Assembly: GCF_949628265.1 (NCBI RefSeq)
Contig: NC_088786.1
Coordinates: 30,277,681-30,341,680, forward strand
Source: Cloeon dipterum
Lineage: Eukaryota; Arthropoda; Insecta; Ephemeroptera; Baetidae
Length of the DNA stretch: 64,000 bases
Direction: 5' to 3'
The notes beneath the pieces were generated by a model. That model had not been told where the DNA came from and ran no database searches. It saw only the letters and a list, made by a program, of their open reading frames with translations. Below, piece by piece: positions 38,301 through 52,100 of this stretch (the first letter of the stretch is position 1; every line of letters starts with the position of its first letter). The position numbers and the translations under genes were made by a program.

Positions 38301-41300
38301 TATCTGCTTTGCAATTTCGTCTGGCGACTGCAAAAAAGGAGGGGCACGGGGGTAATTTGCTGTATTGTAAAATGGCATCCTTGGACTCAAGCAAATCCGA
38401 AAATTCAGCACATTCTGAATTTGCATTTGCGATTACGATGTTTCCCGCACAAGAGGCGAGTTTTTCGTAACCTTCTCGAAAAAAATGGCGAGTAATTATG
38501 GGCGGATCTGAAACTATCGGCGGGTTAGTGAAGAGAGAAGCGAGAAAATACCCTGACCGTAAAATTTAATGACATTATTCATGGCCAACGCGTACTTTCT
38601 GCTAGACAAGCCAACTCGGAACCGAAGCAGGTCTCAAAGTTTCAAAATATTAGTTAAAAAATTAATATAAAACTGAAAAAAATGAATGTACGTCTTCAAT
38701 AGTTTTAATCCCCATTTAAAAGCAAAATCAATAAATCTATTATATAATATGTAAACTTAAAGCAAACTTTGCCAGAGAAAAATATTAGTCCCTTAATTCT
38801 AACCAGGGATTTCAGTTCAACCGCTGGGTCAACGAAATATGGAGTGCCCTTTTTGAAGGCACTGACCAAAATTATTGTTGTTAGAAATCTAGTTTAACTA
38901 AATAGTCTAACTTTAGTAGTCCAGGTGGGACAGTCTTTTTTATATTAATTATTGGAAGCTTAACACTTCCCTCTCTATTGTTCAATTTTTGTTTCTCTTC
39001 AGATAAATTCACGTTTCCCTAGAACGATTGTTCTTGGTACTTCTGGTGCACGTTGTGCACACCGTATTGAATTGAATCGTGCATTTACCCACGAATTTCC
39101 ACTGTTGAAATTCGCTTTGAAGGGCCGCACACGTTGCTATTATTGCATTAGTCTGATTCATACGCCTGTGCTCTTTGCGTGCAATGACGGCCAATCAAAC
39201 GTGGGGATACTTGCTTGGCGTACTCGTGATAAAGTGCACTCGTCGGCGTTACTTGTGCTGCCAATTCACGACGGCTGGGCATGAGGAACTGGTGGCTGCG
39301 GAGAACGGTCGCGCTCCGAAGAAGAGCGACGATGATGAAAGGAGACCGCGCGTGGAGCAGATGCAATAATAACACACAATGATGATGAGAATGCAGTAAT
39401 TATTGAGCACCATCATCGTCTTATATGTAGATAAATAGCCCATTAGATGACGCGGCACATTTGGCCACGACCGAGAAAAAACTTGCGGTCCACACTGAAC
39501 TTTTTATCGCGAATTTTGACGAACACCGCGTGCACCTAGTCCAGACGACACTAGGTGCCCCGAATGCGAAAATGAGTGCAAACTTATTTTCGCTTTTCTG
39601 TTGTCTTGTTTGACAGAGCTAAAAACTTCAGTGATTATTTTTGACGATTTTACAAGAGCCTTGCTTTAGTTTTGATTTTTTAATAGGAGTAGCTCGCGGA
39701 ATGGTGTAGAGATGGGATTGATTTTAATTGACATAAACTAATAAAGGCTTTAAAATACCGTAAAAATAAATTTTAACTTGGCTGAAATAAAAATTAAGCT
39801 CCATAAAGCGTTATGGACCTTCAGTCGTGTATTTATTTCTCTACGCTGAATGCGGTGGTAAATGTCTGGCAATAAAGTCCATCCCGTTAGGAATACTAAA
39901 AATTTCAAAAAGGAGAATTAAAAAATAAATATTCAAGCCTGTCTTATCTAGTTTATTTAAAAAGGAATCCAAATAGGTGGGAAAGGGAGAAAAAGGAAGA
40001 GCCACAAGGTTGAAGTATAATGGTGGGCAAAAATCACTTTTCTAATCATCTCTTTTCTTCATTTTTCTTTGAAAGTTTATGTATGATGTCTTTTCCAAAG
40101 GGTAAGGTGATTCAAAATATTCTGGAAGCGTGCTGTGAACCAACCATTATATTCAACTCATCAGTCAGTGTTAGCTGCGCAAATGTAAAAAAATACAGAT
40201 GGCAAAAGTAATTAGAATATGTACATCTTCATTGATTCGAAAAACACGAAGCAATCAAGCGCTGGGCTATAATGAGGTCTTGTAAAAACTTTGCATCCGA
40301 AAGGCCACCTGCGCAATTGCGAGCGCTCCCACAGAATTTATCGGTTTAATTATACATAGTGCCAGCTTTCATAAATTTATGGACACTTAAGCACTTTTAA
40401 ATTTTGGCCGCGATTTTTTTGCCGCTGCGTGAATCTTGTGCGAAGGAATTAAAACCAGATCCCGCATGAATTATTTCAGCACGGAGGTTTGTTCACGAGT
40501 GGGTTGAACTCTGCTATTAGTGATTTAAAAATTTGTAGCAAGTGAACAACTTAATCAAAAGATGTAATCAAATTGGGTTTATGAGCAAAGAGCACTGCCA
40601 GGTTGGACCACCGTCTTTCAGCGCCAGACAAATTTATGGCAGCCTTCACAGACCTTCATTTGGAAGAGTGATTCAAGAACGTTCCTTCGCCAAGATTTAC
40701 ACATTCCCTATCCTTGCGTACATAAATATTCATTTCGTCTTATCCTCATTTGTACGTACGTGTACGCATAAAATGAGGTATTCCACATCGCGGCCAATCC
40801 CTCTTGCTGAAAAGATTTTCCGCTCAGCAGCCAGCGCAGTGGGTATAAAAATTCCATCAGGATTTGCAAAACTAATGAAGACAGCGTCCTCGCATTCATA
40901 ATATTTTGCACCGCATTCAGAAGGACTGCCGCCTAAAAATAAAGTGCCCTCGCCCGTGAGTGTATAAGCTCTATTATCAGCAGCCCGCCAACTCTGTTGG
41001 TACGTACATGAGATATTATTGCCGAGGCGCAGAAAAAGATCAGGCTGAAAAGAAGTATCGAGATAAAACCTCCGCTTCTTCTACTCTGTTAAATTCACAG
41101 CACCAGCAATAACTCTCGTCTGCTCTTTTATATAATGCGAAATCCAGCTCGGCAGCAAAAAAAATATTAAACGTGTGTACGCGAACTTTTTGTCGCGAGG
41201 AGCAAAATGTGTACCGGCAGCCGCACACATATTTATGCGCACAGCTAGATTTTAATCTGACAGCGCGTATTTTGTGAATTATAAGCATTCCTCATTTTTG

Positions 41301-42899
41301 GCCCCGCTTCGTTACGTGAAGCGTGTTTTCTGCGGATTATAGGGAAGGCCCTGCCTGATAATGCCGCGAATTGCACATCTACCTGAAGATTGCGTGTCGC
41401 GCGAGCAGTTTAAATAACGACTCGGCCAGCGATAATGAAAATTATGTTTAACCACATTGAATGTTTCAGCCTTAATCTGCAATCGATTCGAGACAACTAC
41501 CTGTTAACCATTTTTAAGTTCTCCATTGGAATATAATGTAAAACACGTAATATATATGAGCTCAAAGATTAGTTAGTTCCTTGTCAGGGTGATAATTAGG
41601 AATTTTTTAGTCGAGATGAAGTTTCCTGTTGGATATTCAGCGTATAGAAAGCGCCAATAATTTGTTCAGCTACGTTTTTGGGAATATTTTTCTGACTTCC
41701 GAATATTTTCTTGTAAACGGATCGTTTAATAATGAAGAGTCAACACAAGGTTGATTGAAATGACAAATTACTTTAAAAATAAAAGCTGAAATTAAAATGA
41801 ACCAGGGTTTGGTTTTATCGTATCAACAAAAATCGCGTTGAAAAATAGACATTCGTTTGTTTTCCATTTTCAAAGCTGCACGTTTCTTCAATGGTGTCAA
41901 TCGTGAACATTTATCTTTATATATAATCGTTATTCAGTTTAAAATTTCACTTTCACAATCAATCCAATTCGGCCTACGTTACTAAAATCGGCTGAAGATT
42001 TATTTTTATTTTTACAAATCATGTTTTTTGTCAATTTGTGTTGTTTCTAAATTCTGATCAAAGAATATATCACGACCAAAAGAGAAATTTGGCAATGAGC
42101 ACGGTCTGTTGTAGCAAAAAAAGTTTAAAAATCTAGAGCTGTATCGTGCAGCCTTTGTCTTGCAAATATTTTCTGGGTGCTCCTGGCCAGAGGCTGATAG
42201 TCACACATAATTACTGCAAATTCGGCGCGAATTGAATTTCGCATTTAGACGCTCCATTCATCATATCACCTGTTGCAGAACGCGCACCTTCGAATTCCAC
42301 TCCGAACTCGCCGGCAGCGGTCGGAATAAACAGCGCAAGAAATCTTTTGATTTCCGTGTCCAATTGAATCGGGCCGTGACAAAGTGATAGTTCGCGGTTA
42401 ACAATTAAAAGAAGGGGCAGGGAGAACGGACATTTTTCTAAAGAGAGCTTAAAGTGACACCTGTTAGTCTAGAAATTGTCTTATGGTTGCAACGGCTCTC
42501 GTTTATGTGGCGAGAAATCGTTTGTTTTCAAAATGACAGAAAAGGGAGGAAGCCGTTTGGGTCGCATTTAATTAAATTCAGAGAATCGCGTCAAAGTCGC
42601 TGTCAGAGCGTAAACTTCTCACTCCGCTTTGAACATATTCGCGAAAAGAAACGAGTTTCGTCCGATCCAGCTTTTTTAATTCCCATCCGCGCGTCCGTCC
42701 TCATTTTAATACGCAAATTTGCACGGCGTAGCAAATCAACTTTGATGCCGGCGAGATAATCTTCTTTGGCGCTGAATCGATTCGGGCGAGATTGAAAAAA
42801 AAGCGAGCCGACGAGTCTCTCTCTCTCTCTGCGCTGTGTATGAGTAGTTTACATGGCAGAGAGTATTATAAGTGAAGCATACCTGCGGCGTGCATATGA
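32351..42899. other. No gene recognised; non-coding DNA upstream of the odd-family gene
   Basis: A poly(A) signal AATAAA at 32562-32567 fits the end of the zinc-finger gene transcript. Beyond that, open frames are short, overlapping and without recognisable domains. CpG-richer islands occur at about 32.75-33.0, 34.1-34.5, 35.1-35.5, 36.4-36.9 and 39.1-39.5 kb. Given the developmental transcription factor downstream, these are candidate enhancers, but no motif cluster proves it. Confidence 0.4.
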
Positions 42900-43128
42900 A
42901 TAAAATATCGCCCGAGATCAGGTTTTTCTGCTGGTTGGGGAGCGGACGGAGAGGAGGAGGAGGCGGCCCTTTCTCGGAGGGGCCTCAGGAATGCGCGGCG
43001 CTTCAGATGCTGAGCTGACGCCGAACGCGACGGACCAGTGATTCAGTGAATTTTGCGGTGCGTTTGGATTTTTGTGCGCAAAGGATTCCAAAGGACCGAT
43101 CAAAAGGGATTTCCCACCTCCAGCCGTG
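42562..43128 (+). promoter_or_regulatory. Candidate promoter and untranslated first exon of the odd-skipped family gene
   Basis: A (CT)n tract at 42815-42830, which resembles GAGA-factor sites, and a TATTATAAG near 42,865 precede a GC-richer stretch (about 42,930-43,128) that ends in a strong splice donor, CCGTG|GTGAGT, at 43128/43129. The coding exon at 54,838 begins with a splice acceptor, so an upstream untranslated exon must exist, and this is the best-looking candidate on the plus strand. If correct, the first intron is 11.7 kb. It contains a short upstream ORF (ATG near 42,990). This is inferred, not proven. Confidence 0.3.
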
Positions 43129-46100
43129 GTGAGTCTGGTTCCAAAGATTTTGCTCCATTTAATTGATGAAAATCAAAATCAAAAACCCTGTGGAATTTAG
43201 TTTTTAAATGTTAACTGAGCACTTGCTAAAAAATATTTTTTCTACGGCTATAATTTTTTTTCAATGATAAAACTCAACTAATTTTGAAACAGTTGATTTC
43301 CGCTTTGGCTAACCATATGATTGCGTACGCTTTAATTTTATGTACGTTTGAAACATAGTTTTAGATAGAAAAATTTCATCTGCACTATGATAAGGTAATA
43401 GCACTTTCTTTAAGTACAGGTTTTTCTCATAAATCGTTGAAAAATACACGGTGTTGAGAGCCAGATGTATAAGTTTTGTTGAAAAATTATCTACGAGTGG
43501 GAGTGTTTCCACTCCCTCCTACTCTTTTCAAAATGCATATTTAACTAGCCCTATTCAAATTCTGTCCACGCAAACGCTGATTGAGCTTACGAAAATTACG
43601 ATATCCAGGCATAAAGGCCGCGCCGAGGAAAAATTACGTGATATTGTTTCGGCTCCAATAACTCATAATGCTGCGCCTTCTCCTTTGACAAAGACGTACG
43701 TACGATTTTGAGAAACACAAAAACGGAATAAATAATAAATCACGCGTCTGAATAGCGCCACGATTACTAAGCGCGGCTGGCTCTCCGTAAAATTAATTCT
43801 CGTTGCTGTGTGTTTTACAAAGCACAAATGCTGTTCCCGATTATAAATTCAGCTATTTTTCTCGCGGTGAAACTTGATATAGTGTTGAAGTATAAATCTC
43901 GACCATTGTGACTCACGCAGCGGCGCTAGAAATTTTGGAGTGGACGAAAAATTAGAATCTCCGCTGGAGAGTTGTTTTATTAGTTCGGAAATAAAAATCT
44001 CATTGTGCGTGTTGGAAGACGGAGCGCAGTGAGCGGTCCCGCTGGAGAGCCGGAATTCCCAAAGCGGCGGGGGTCACAAACCCCAAAAGACGCAGACGGG
44101 ATGCAAAAAACGCACCTTAAAAGGCTGGTGTATGTATGCATAGCGGTCTGGTGTTTTGCGGTTTCGAATTGAGGCCATTGCAAATGGCTGGTCGAAATTT
44201 AATCGTCCGGTCCAGAGGTGCAGCCGATGCGAGAGCTGCAGTTCGGCAGGGTTGATTATGTAAAGACAAATCGTGTGTTGTACACGAGTGTGCAAACATT
44301 ATAAAACTGTTGGGTGCTCGCGAGATAAGGCGCGCGTATAGAGTTACAAAAGCCAACGTTTATGAAGCCGCGAGAAATGAGCTGCGGTGCGGTGGAAAAA
44401 GTGCAGCGCGCAATAAATACGGACGGAGATAGCGAGAGCGAAAGAAAATCACTGCTGCTTGTTCCTCCGAAGCGAAATAAAAGACAAGTTTTGCAGCACG
44501 TTTTCAATTTTACTCCACTCATGCAACGTGGTGTGTGTGTGTGTGCTCTCCGTCGGCCGCCATGTTGGTGCGCGGGTGGGGAACTTCTTTGGCTCCTGCG
44601 GCTGCTGCAGGTGCCACTTTTCTTCTTCTTCTTCGTCTTCCGACCGACAGCAGCCTTTTTCTAGAAGGAACACGCGCTGACTGCCGATGCTTCTCATTTA
44701 TCTCGGCTGCATCACTCTTTCGAGAATTCGTGGCCGCTCCGAGGAAGCAGCAGAAGCCGAGGCCTAGCTGCGATCTCGGGAAATTGCCTCAAATAGCCAG
44801 CTTTTAGACTGTTTTGATCCGCTGCTGGGCATCACACCCGATGCCACGGCAGATGCGATTCGGAATAGCCGTTTCGCCAGTCGTGTGTTTACCATTTGGA
44901 ATAACATGAAATTTTAGAAGATTTCTGCCTGTGAGCGAATCTAATTCCATCAAAACTGGAACCAATCGGTTATTTGCTTGAGAGCTTGAATCAAAATAAT
45001 TTCCTAATCTATAATGTTTTGGAACAGTTATTCATGGGTAAAAATATCAGAATGTTTATATCACAGAAGAAAAGGCCTAAAAATTAAACACGAATTCGTT
45101 GTACATAAATTAATAAATAATAAAGATTAAAAACCTTCTCTAAACTCTCGATTCCACGGTGACTGTCCAATTTTTATCACCTATGAGACTCCAAAACCGG
45201 AATATTTTTTAATGTCCGCGGACCATTCATATCAATCAGTCCCCGATTAACGTCGTCTAATCGAGTGGACTGCTTTGCAAATTTAATGCTTGGTGCTAAA
45301 GTCACACCTTTCTCGTATATCCAAGCTAATGAATTGGCATCCAATCGGCTAGCAGCATTAGCTGCACGCTGCTCCATAAAAAGCCAAAATTCTTTCACCG
45401 CAAGAGATCAATCTCAGCCTCTTTCGAAAGCTCCGAGTTCTCGCTCGCAGCTAGCGCATTTTTTGTTTCTCCGCGCGCAGCTCATATTAATAGTTTCGGA
45501 GGGAGTTTCCGTGTTCGAGATCTTATCCACGGATAATTTATTCATTATACTGCAACAAACACACTCACGGTATCGCACGACGTAATTCCTTTTATTATTT
45601 GGACGAGAGGACGACAGGTCACAATGGTAGCCGGCACTTCGTGTGCGGCACGACCGCTCATTTGCATGCTCCCATACCACTCCCAAAAGGATGTTGAGCT
45701 GCTGCGCTGCCGGAGCGTTATTTCGGAGGAAAAAGAAGGTGTGTGCGCGACACGGACGCCTAGATAATAACAAACCGCGTGTTTTTATTTTTATGTGTGT
45801 TAAGCCCCAAACGCAGGATGTTAACCGTGCAAAAAATATAAAATGTTTCTCCTTTGAAATTCTTTAAAGGGAAGTCAGTTTCAAATGCAAGGTATGCACA
45901 AATTTCTTAAATTTATTTTGATAGGTACATCAGATGATTAATTTATGCCCGCACACAACAATATACAAAAATCAGATTCTTCTTATTTGGCTATTCAGAA
46001 AAATTCCAATCTTTAATATCTAATAGTAAACTGAGGAATCCTAAGAGCGAATTTCGCTTCAGGGGCCTAACGCGCAAGCATTCATTGGAAAGGAACACAC

Positions 46101-49100
46101 AAGCAAGTCTCCGCATCTCGATGTCGAAAGGTCTCTTTTATTTTAATGCCTGGCGAGCCTGAGAGGCCGATAGGAAATGAATGGAGAGTGACCTCTGGGC
46201 CGTAATCATAATTCCCAACGCCTGCCAGGGACGCATTATTTCGTTAATGTTTGATCAAAGGAGTGCCTTCGCCTCCCTTCCTTTGCCGTCAATTAGCAAA
46301 CACCAATCAATTTGCCGCTGCGGCGATGCGTGCGCGTAATTATCTCCGTCGCACCGACCAAAAAGATTATTTGCATTTTTGTTCAAATCTGCTGAGTGCC
46401 TCGGAATGACCACGATGAACTTTCAAGCAGGAAAGAGGATCCAAGTCGAATTTGCATATTTTAATCGGCTCTTTATTGGAAGAGAGACAGTCTGATTAAT
46501 GATGAATCGCCTTGTTATTACCTTTGAAATCCGTGAAATATTTGATTGGCTATCTCAAAATAATTGCTCTCTGAAAAAACATCTTTTTGATGGAGCTTTT
46601 TCATCGCTTGGTCTTTGCATTGTTCAGGAGTCGAAGCTGCTTTTTCAACAGCTTGCTCGCTACCACATAAAATTTCAATTTTACAACGCCATACTTGCGG
46701 CCGGGCGCGACAGGCAAATGATTAAAAAGCAAATTTTCCTATTAATATTCAACCGTGTGCAGCAAAAGTCTCTTTCGCCTCGAACAACACCAACACTCGC
46801 CTAATAACAATAAGACAAACACACTGCATCCCATGCAAATGAGCGCCGAGCTGGAAAACAATGAGCATAAAGGCAGGTGAGGCTTCGATGGAAGCGCGCA
46901 GACAATAAACTTGTCTTATTTTTCCACTCTGTGACTTACACTACCCACGGCAGAAGCTTCTGCGTCGGCAGCTGCCGCCGAGGAAAAGGAAACCGAATCA
47001 TCACTTCGGGGGCTGATAAGCCATTTTATTAATAACCGGCCGGCTGAGTGATATTTCCATTTTACAACCACCAGACGGTAGTAAAGAGGTGTGGGATGAT
47101 ACGAATTAAGCCACAGGATCTGTATGGCGCAGCAGCTGGAAAAAAGGTCGCGTCTAATGCATCTTGTTTTATTATAAAAGCAGCTGCGCCCACGCCACTG
47201 TTTGTGATGCAGTAGCTGGCAGGCATCGGCGAGCAGGAAAGAAAGGGTTCCAGCTCAAAAATCATCCTTGGCTTCGGTCAGATTTAATTATATACACCAG
47301 CGTGTATTATTCCTCCCACAAAACAGATTGCGTTTTTGGCAGGTGATGGCGTAAAAAGCGGATAGGACACCCACTCGGGGGCAGCGCCGTTTCCAATGCA
47401 GCTGGAAACGATTAATTTAATTTTCATTTCGCTGCTTGTGCTTCTGCTGACGGTGGAAACACAACTTTATTACTGTTATTCTGGATCAAGATTGGCTTTG
47501 AAATACGAGGTTGCATCCATTTTTCAGAGTTGATTACTAAATTGCAGTTTATTGAGGCAGATCGGAGCTTTCGATTGGTCAGGCATGCGAGGCAAGGGGT
47601 GCAGCGACTGGAATATCGTACTCCAGTCTTGCCCTGCAACCTCGATTTTATTGCGCCCATTTGTCTTGGGACCAAGTGCTTTCTCTGGCAGCCAGACCCT
47701 GCCAGCGAGCGCTGCAGACCCAGCGGAGATTGTTTCTTTCTTAATGTGGAACCCAATAATTATTTCATTAACTGGACAACTCCCATTTCCCTTCACATTT
47801 CGGTCTGACGTCCCGGCTCTGTTAATTTGAAACACGCCGCCGTAAATTAGAATTTGGGTGCGCTAAGGACTCTTTCAAGGCACGAAAAGTCATGAGAAAC
47901 GTGCTCCGCTGGGGATTTTACCCGCAGCCTCGTGTGTAATTCAATTTCGAGTTGTAATGGAAAACGCGTTAAAAGTGAGCACCGAGAAGAATTTGAATTA
48001 ATTCTTGTCAAGAATAAATCAGTTTTATTTCGAAAATATGTCCAAAAGATTATTTACTTAGAACGCACGGTGCTTAAGAAAACTTTAACACGCTAAACAA
48101 GAATCCTTGGTTGCATAAGTCGCATCAGAGAATTCCAATCGCAGGAAGAATTCAGACACCCGCCTCATAAATCGGATTATACCTTCTCACCTAGTCAATA
48201 GCCGGCCACACTCTCAGCTAGTGTGACAGATCTAATCTACTCAAAAACAGAGGAGTAAAATTCCGGCCAGCCCTCATATATGAGGAGCATGTCACCTTTC
48301 GATTTCCGCCCCGAAGAGGTGCCAAATCCTGTGTTCATATAACCTCTCAATCAGATTAAACCCTCGCCGAGGTTTTTCACGTGACACAAAAAGCGTCGTA
48401 AGTGGTTTTGGGAAAGCGACTCGCAGGCTCGTCACGGCCGCAACCTTTAACCCTCTATGCGCCAGGCTGGAGAGGAGGCCGCGTTGTTGTCTGTCGAACT
48501 AATGGGGGGTGAAGGTGCTGCGTAATATATTGTTACCTGCCAGACCGCTAGCTACCTCAGGGTGGCTACCGCTCTTACAGCGCTCAAGAGGGGAGGATTT
48601 AAAATGCAGCAGCAGGTAGGTAGCAGTGGCCCCTTTTGTGGGGAATGATATACCTGCCGCCGAACAATAAAGACGATTAACTGCTGAGCTGCAGGTGCCT
48701 CTCAAAGGAACAGTCAGTGCAGCTTTTTCTTCATTCGAGAGATTTTCCCACAAAAAAACGGGCAGCATAACAACTGGTGCCGACTGCTGAATTGCTGATG
48801 GCAAAGGTAATGACAGCAGCAGGAAAGTCAAGCGTGACTTTTTTTACCGACAGGCAAAAACACTCGCAGATCCTTGAGAGAGGAAAATTAATTTCGCGCT
48901 TTTTGACGACGGGCGTGTAATTAAAGCAGCCGCGTGCAATTAAAATCATCCTTGGCGGTGTGCGAGTGTGTGCAAAATCTAGAAAAGCAGGTGAGCAGAC
49001 GCGGAGGAAAAAATTGGGCTATCTCCTCGCTATCTAATTACTCTGGCTGGAGCCAGGCAGGCACCTTCTCGCACAAAAGCTCCTTCTCCACTCGAGTGGA

Positions 49101-52100
49101 AGATAAAAAGCAGTTTGGTGCGTGCGTGTGTATAAACAAAACACGGCGCTGCAGGAATCTCTTTTATTCTCCAGATAGTGGGTTCCGTGAAACACACGCA
49201 CTGCGTCGGCTGGCGACCGACCTGGTGTATGTGCTCAGGGTAGCCTGTTTGGTCGGACGCTGGAGATGGAGAAGGAGTCAGTGAGCAAGCGAGCGAGCGG
49301 CTCCAAGGCCAAGATGTCTGCCTGGACCCTCTCGCCCTGCGACGGCCTCCCCTCCCGTGCCGCAAACGCCGCCGCCGCAGCTTCCACCTTGAAGCAGGCA
49401 GCGACTCGCTCTCGCTGCTCTCGCGCACACCTATGATATCAACTATGATGAGCTCGATCTCAGGTTCATGGACCAGAGAGGCAGCAGCAGCGCGAGATGC
49501 ACGGCACATTCTTTTATTCCCCGCCGCTGCCGCCGCCGCCGCTTTTCTCTTCCTACTTGGTGTATTTATATGCCGACCTGCTGCAGAGAGATGAAAGAGC
49601 TTACTCATCGTTTCGAAATTAGATGCCGTGCGGAGGCAAATCGAATTGACCTGAATTAACAACTATTTCGGCCCGAAATCGTTCAGCCCGAGTTTGTTAC
49701 AGTCTGCTGCTCTGATTTGCTCGCCGACCTGGACAGAGTCAGAGTGCGCACGTGTGTAACACACGAAAATGGCTAGAAAATAATGCGAAACCAAGGCCGT
49801 CAGGGTAGGTCCTCGCTCGGCATCTCAACTCCGGAATAAAACGCGTGCAGTGTCGAATTTGGCACGTGAAAAGTGAGGTTTGATTGTGATGGGCAGCCCG
49901 CGGATTATATAAAATATTTTAAAAGTATTCAAGGATATCGCTGTCGAAACATTTCACTTCAAAAAACGATATGAAATCAGTTCTACAAAATGAGAAACAG
50001 GAAACAAAGACTATTATTTTACCTTGCAAAAGGAGTCTAAAAACTGCTTCTCTGCGGCTGCCTCACAATCCGTGTCATTATCTCTATCAATTACAAAGGC
50101 GGAGCACGTTTATTTACACCTAATTACAGCACAAAAACACGTAAAATACACTTTTGCATAAACAAAGGACCGAAACTTTCCCATGCTGCTGCAATTTTCT
50201 CTCGTCTCGCGCGCATCCGACAGCTCGACAGCAAAAGCATTGTTTTTCCGCGTGAGCATCTCGCAGTTCCGCTGTCTGGAAGAAATAATAATGATGATGA
50301 GACTGGAAAGTGCGCTAGCAGCAGCAACTAACTACTCGTGTGTGTTTTTTCGGCTCCTCCGAACACAATCTGCTGCTGTTTCGGTTGGTATTCTAACAAG
50401 CCGCCTTTTCACGTCTTTCCGAGTAGGTGGAGGTACAATAAAAATGTTATTCACATTATTGTGTAATACCATAAGAAAGAGTGTATGGGAGAAAAAGGGC
50501 CATACATCAAAGCAATAACTGACTTCCTCCGCGTTCATTGTTACGCGCTACCTAGCTTTCCCGCGATGACCTTTTGACCGCCGAAATTGTAAATTACTCC
50601 GAACGCATGCAGTTGGTTGGCGCCACGCGAAATATAATATATATATTGTTGGGAAAAAGAGCGTGTGAACGTCGAAATCAAACGTTTGAGTGCGTGATAA
50701 GAGGGGTGCATGAAAGGAAGAAATGCAAATTGCAGTCGTGACTAATATACGTTCCAGTTGTTTTTGCACGATTTTCGCTGCTGCAATCGTAAACACGTAG
50801 GTTATATAAAATATTTTCTTTAGTCTGATCAAATTTGCGTCGAATCAAATAATTTCAAGAACTGATTGCTCATCATTGGAATCATTTTCTCGGGAATGTA
50901 AGACACTTATTATCTCATTCAATTTTAATTTTTAATGAAATCGGAACAGCACTAATTAATTAAAGTAATTTTCAAATATTTCGTTGAAGCTACTTTTAGA
51001 ATTTGTAAAATTGCGAGAAGATTGGATCAAAGTTTTCAAAGGGCGAGAGCTTCCTACTAAAAATCGTAATTAATTTCGCTTCAAGGAGAATTTCCCCCAA
51101 CAAGCTGCTCAATGCTTAAAAGAGGAATTGAAATCAAACGAAAAAAACATTGCCGATCACAAAAATTGCAAAAAACTGGATATTGTTTAATTTTAAGAGA
51201 TAAATCATTGCTAGAGATTCAACTTTATTACAACAAAAAACATTTCACATTTTTTTCCTGTACTCATCCTTAAATGAATAGTGTAAAAACAATATGTTAA
51301 GAAATGACTAAAAAATGATTTTTCCTCTAAAATTTGTTCAGTTTTAAGCGAACGCTGTCTTTCAAATCTGCTTCTGACGAATGTGTGAGTCGACAAAGGT
51401 ATCTTGCACACTTAGTTACGCACCAACGCGCATTTGGCCGAGTTATGGGAGCGCATGCAGCTCGTTAAGGAACGATGGCAGCTTCCGATACAGTGAAAAA
51501 TACGCGCGCATGCATGACTCTTCACTGCGGATGCTGGCCTCTGACCTCGGTTTTTCTTGGAGCGCGCGCGCGTTATCGATACCGGTCCATCATCAATTGT
51601 TGGTCCATTGAAAGAGAAAAACAACCTGCTCAGCATACGGCAAGCGAGCGAGCGGGCGAGAGAATAAATGGAAATTGTCGCCATTCATTTTTCAGCCGCG
51701 ACACACGTGTGAGTGTGTGTATATATAAACACTCTGCAATAGCGTCTCGGCTCTCTCATATTTATTGGCAGCGCGTCGCTAAACGGAATAAATTTGCGTT
51801 CGGTTAGCAGAGAACGTGGGCGGACGCCGTGCGTGTAATAAACTGACACGGCCACTTCATAATTCTTATCTATTAGCGATCTCTCGCGAACATTTTTACC
51901 TCATTCAGAGCAACTAGCTCCTTACCGACCGCACGGCTAGCGTCTCTCATGTTAATATACGTGAGCAGTGCATTTTTCAGCTTGTACTCACAGCTGTCTG
52001 TTTGCTGGTGCGCGCATATTTCGCCCGCCTATCTGATCGAGAAATCGAGTCGAGCCTTAATAAACAATGATTAAGGACGGTGATTGCAGATTCGAGAGTG

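Noticed and set aside
47424..47835. Overlapping open frames on both strands
   Set aside because: Four frames of 90-110 codons overlap in one place, which points to stop-poor composition rather than genes; no family match recognised.
49030..49662. 210-codon minus-strand open frame
   Set aside because: Arg/Ala/Ser-rich low complexity driven by GCC/GCT runs; no domain, no splice-supported continuation.
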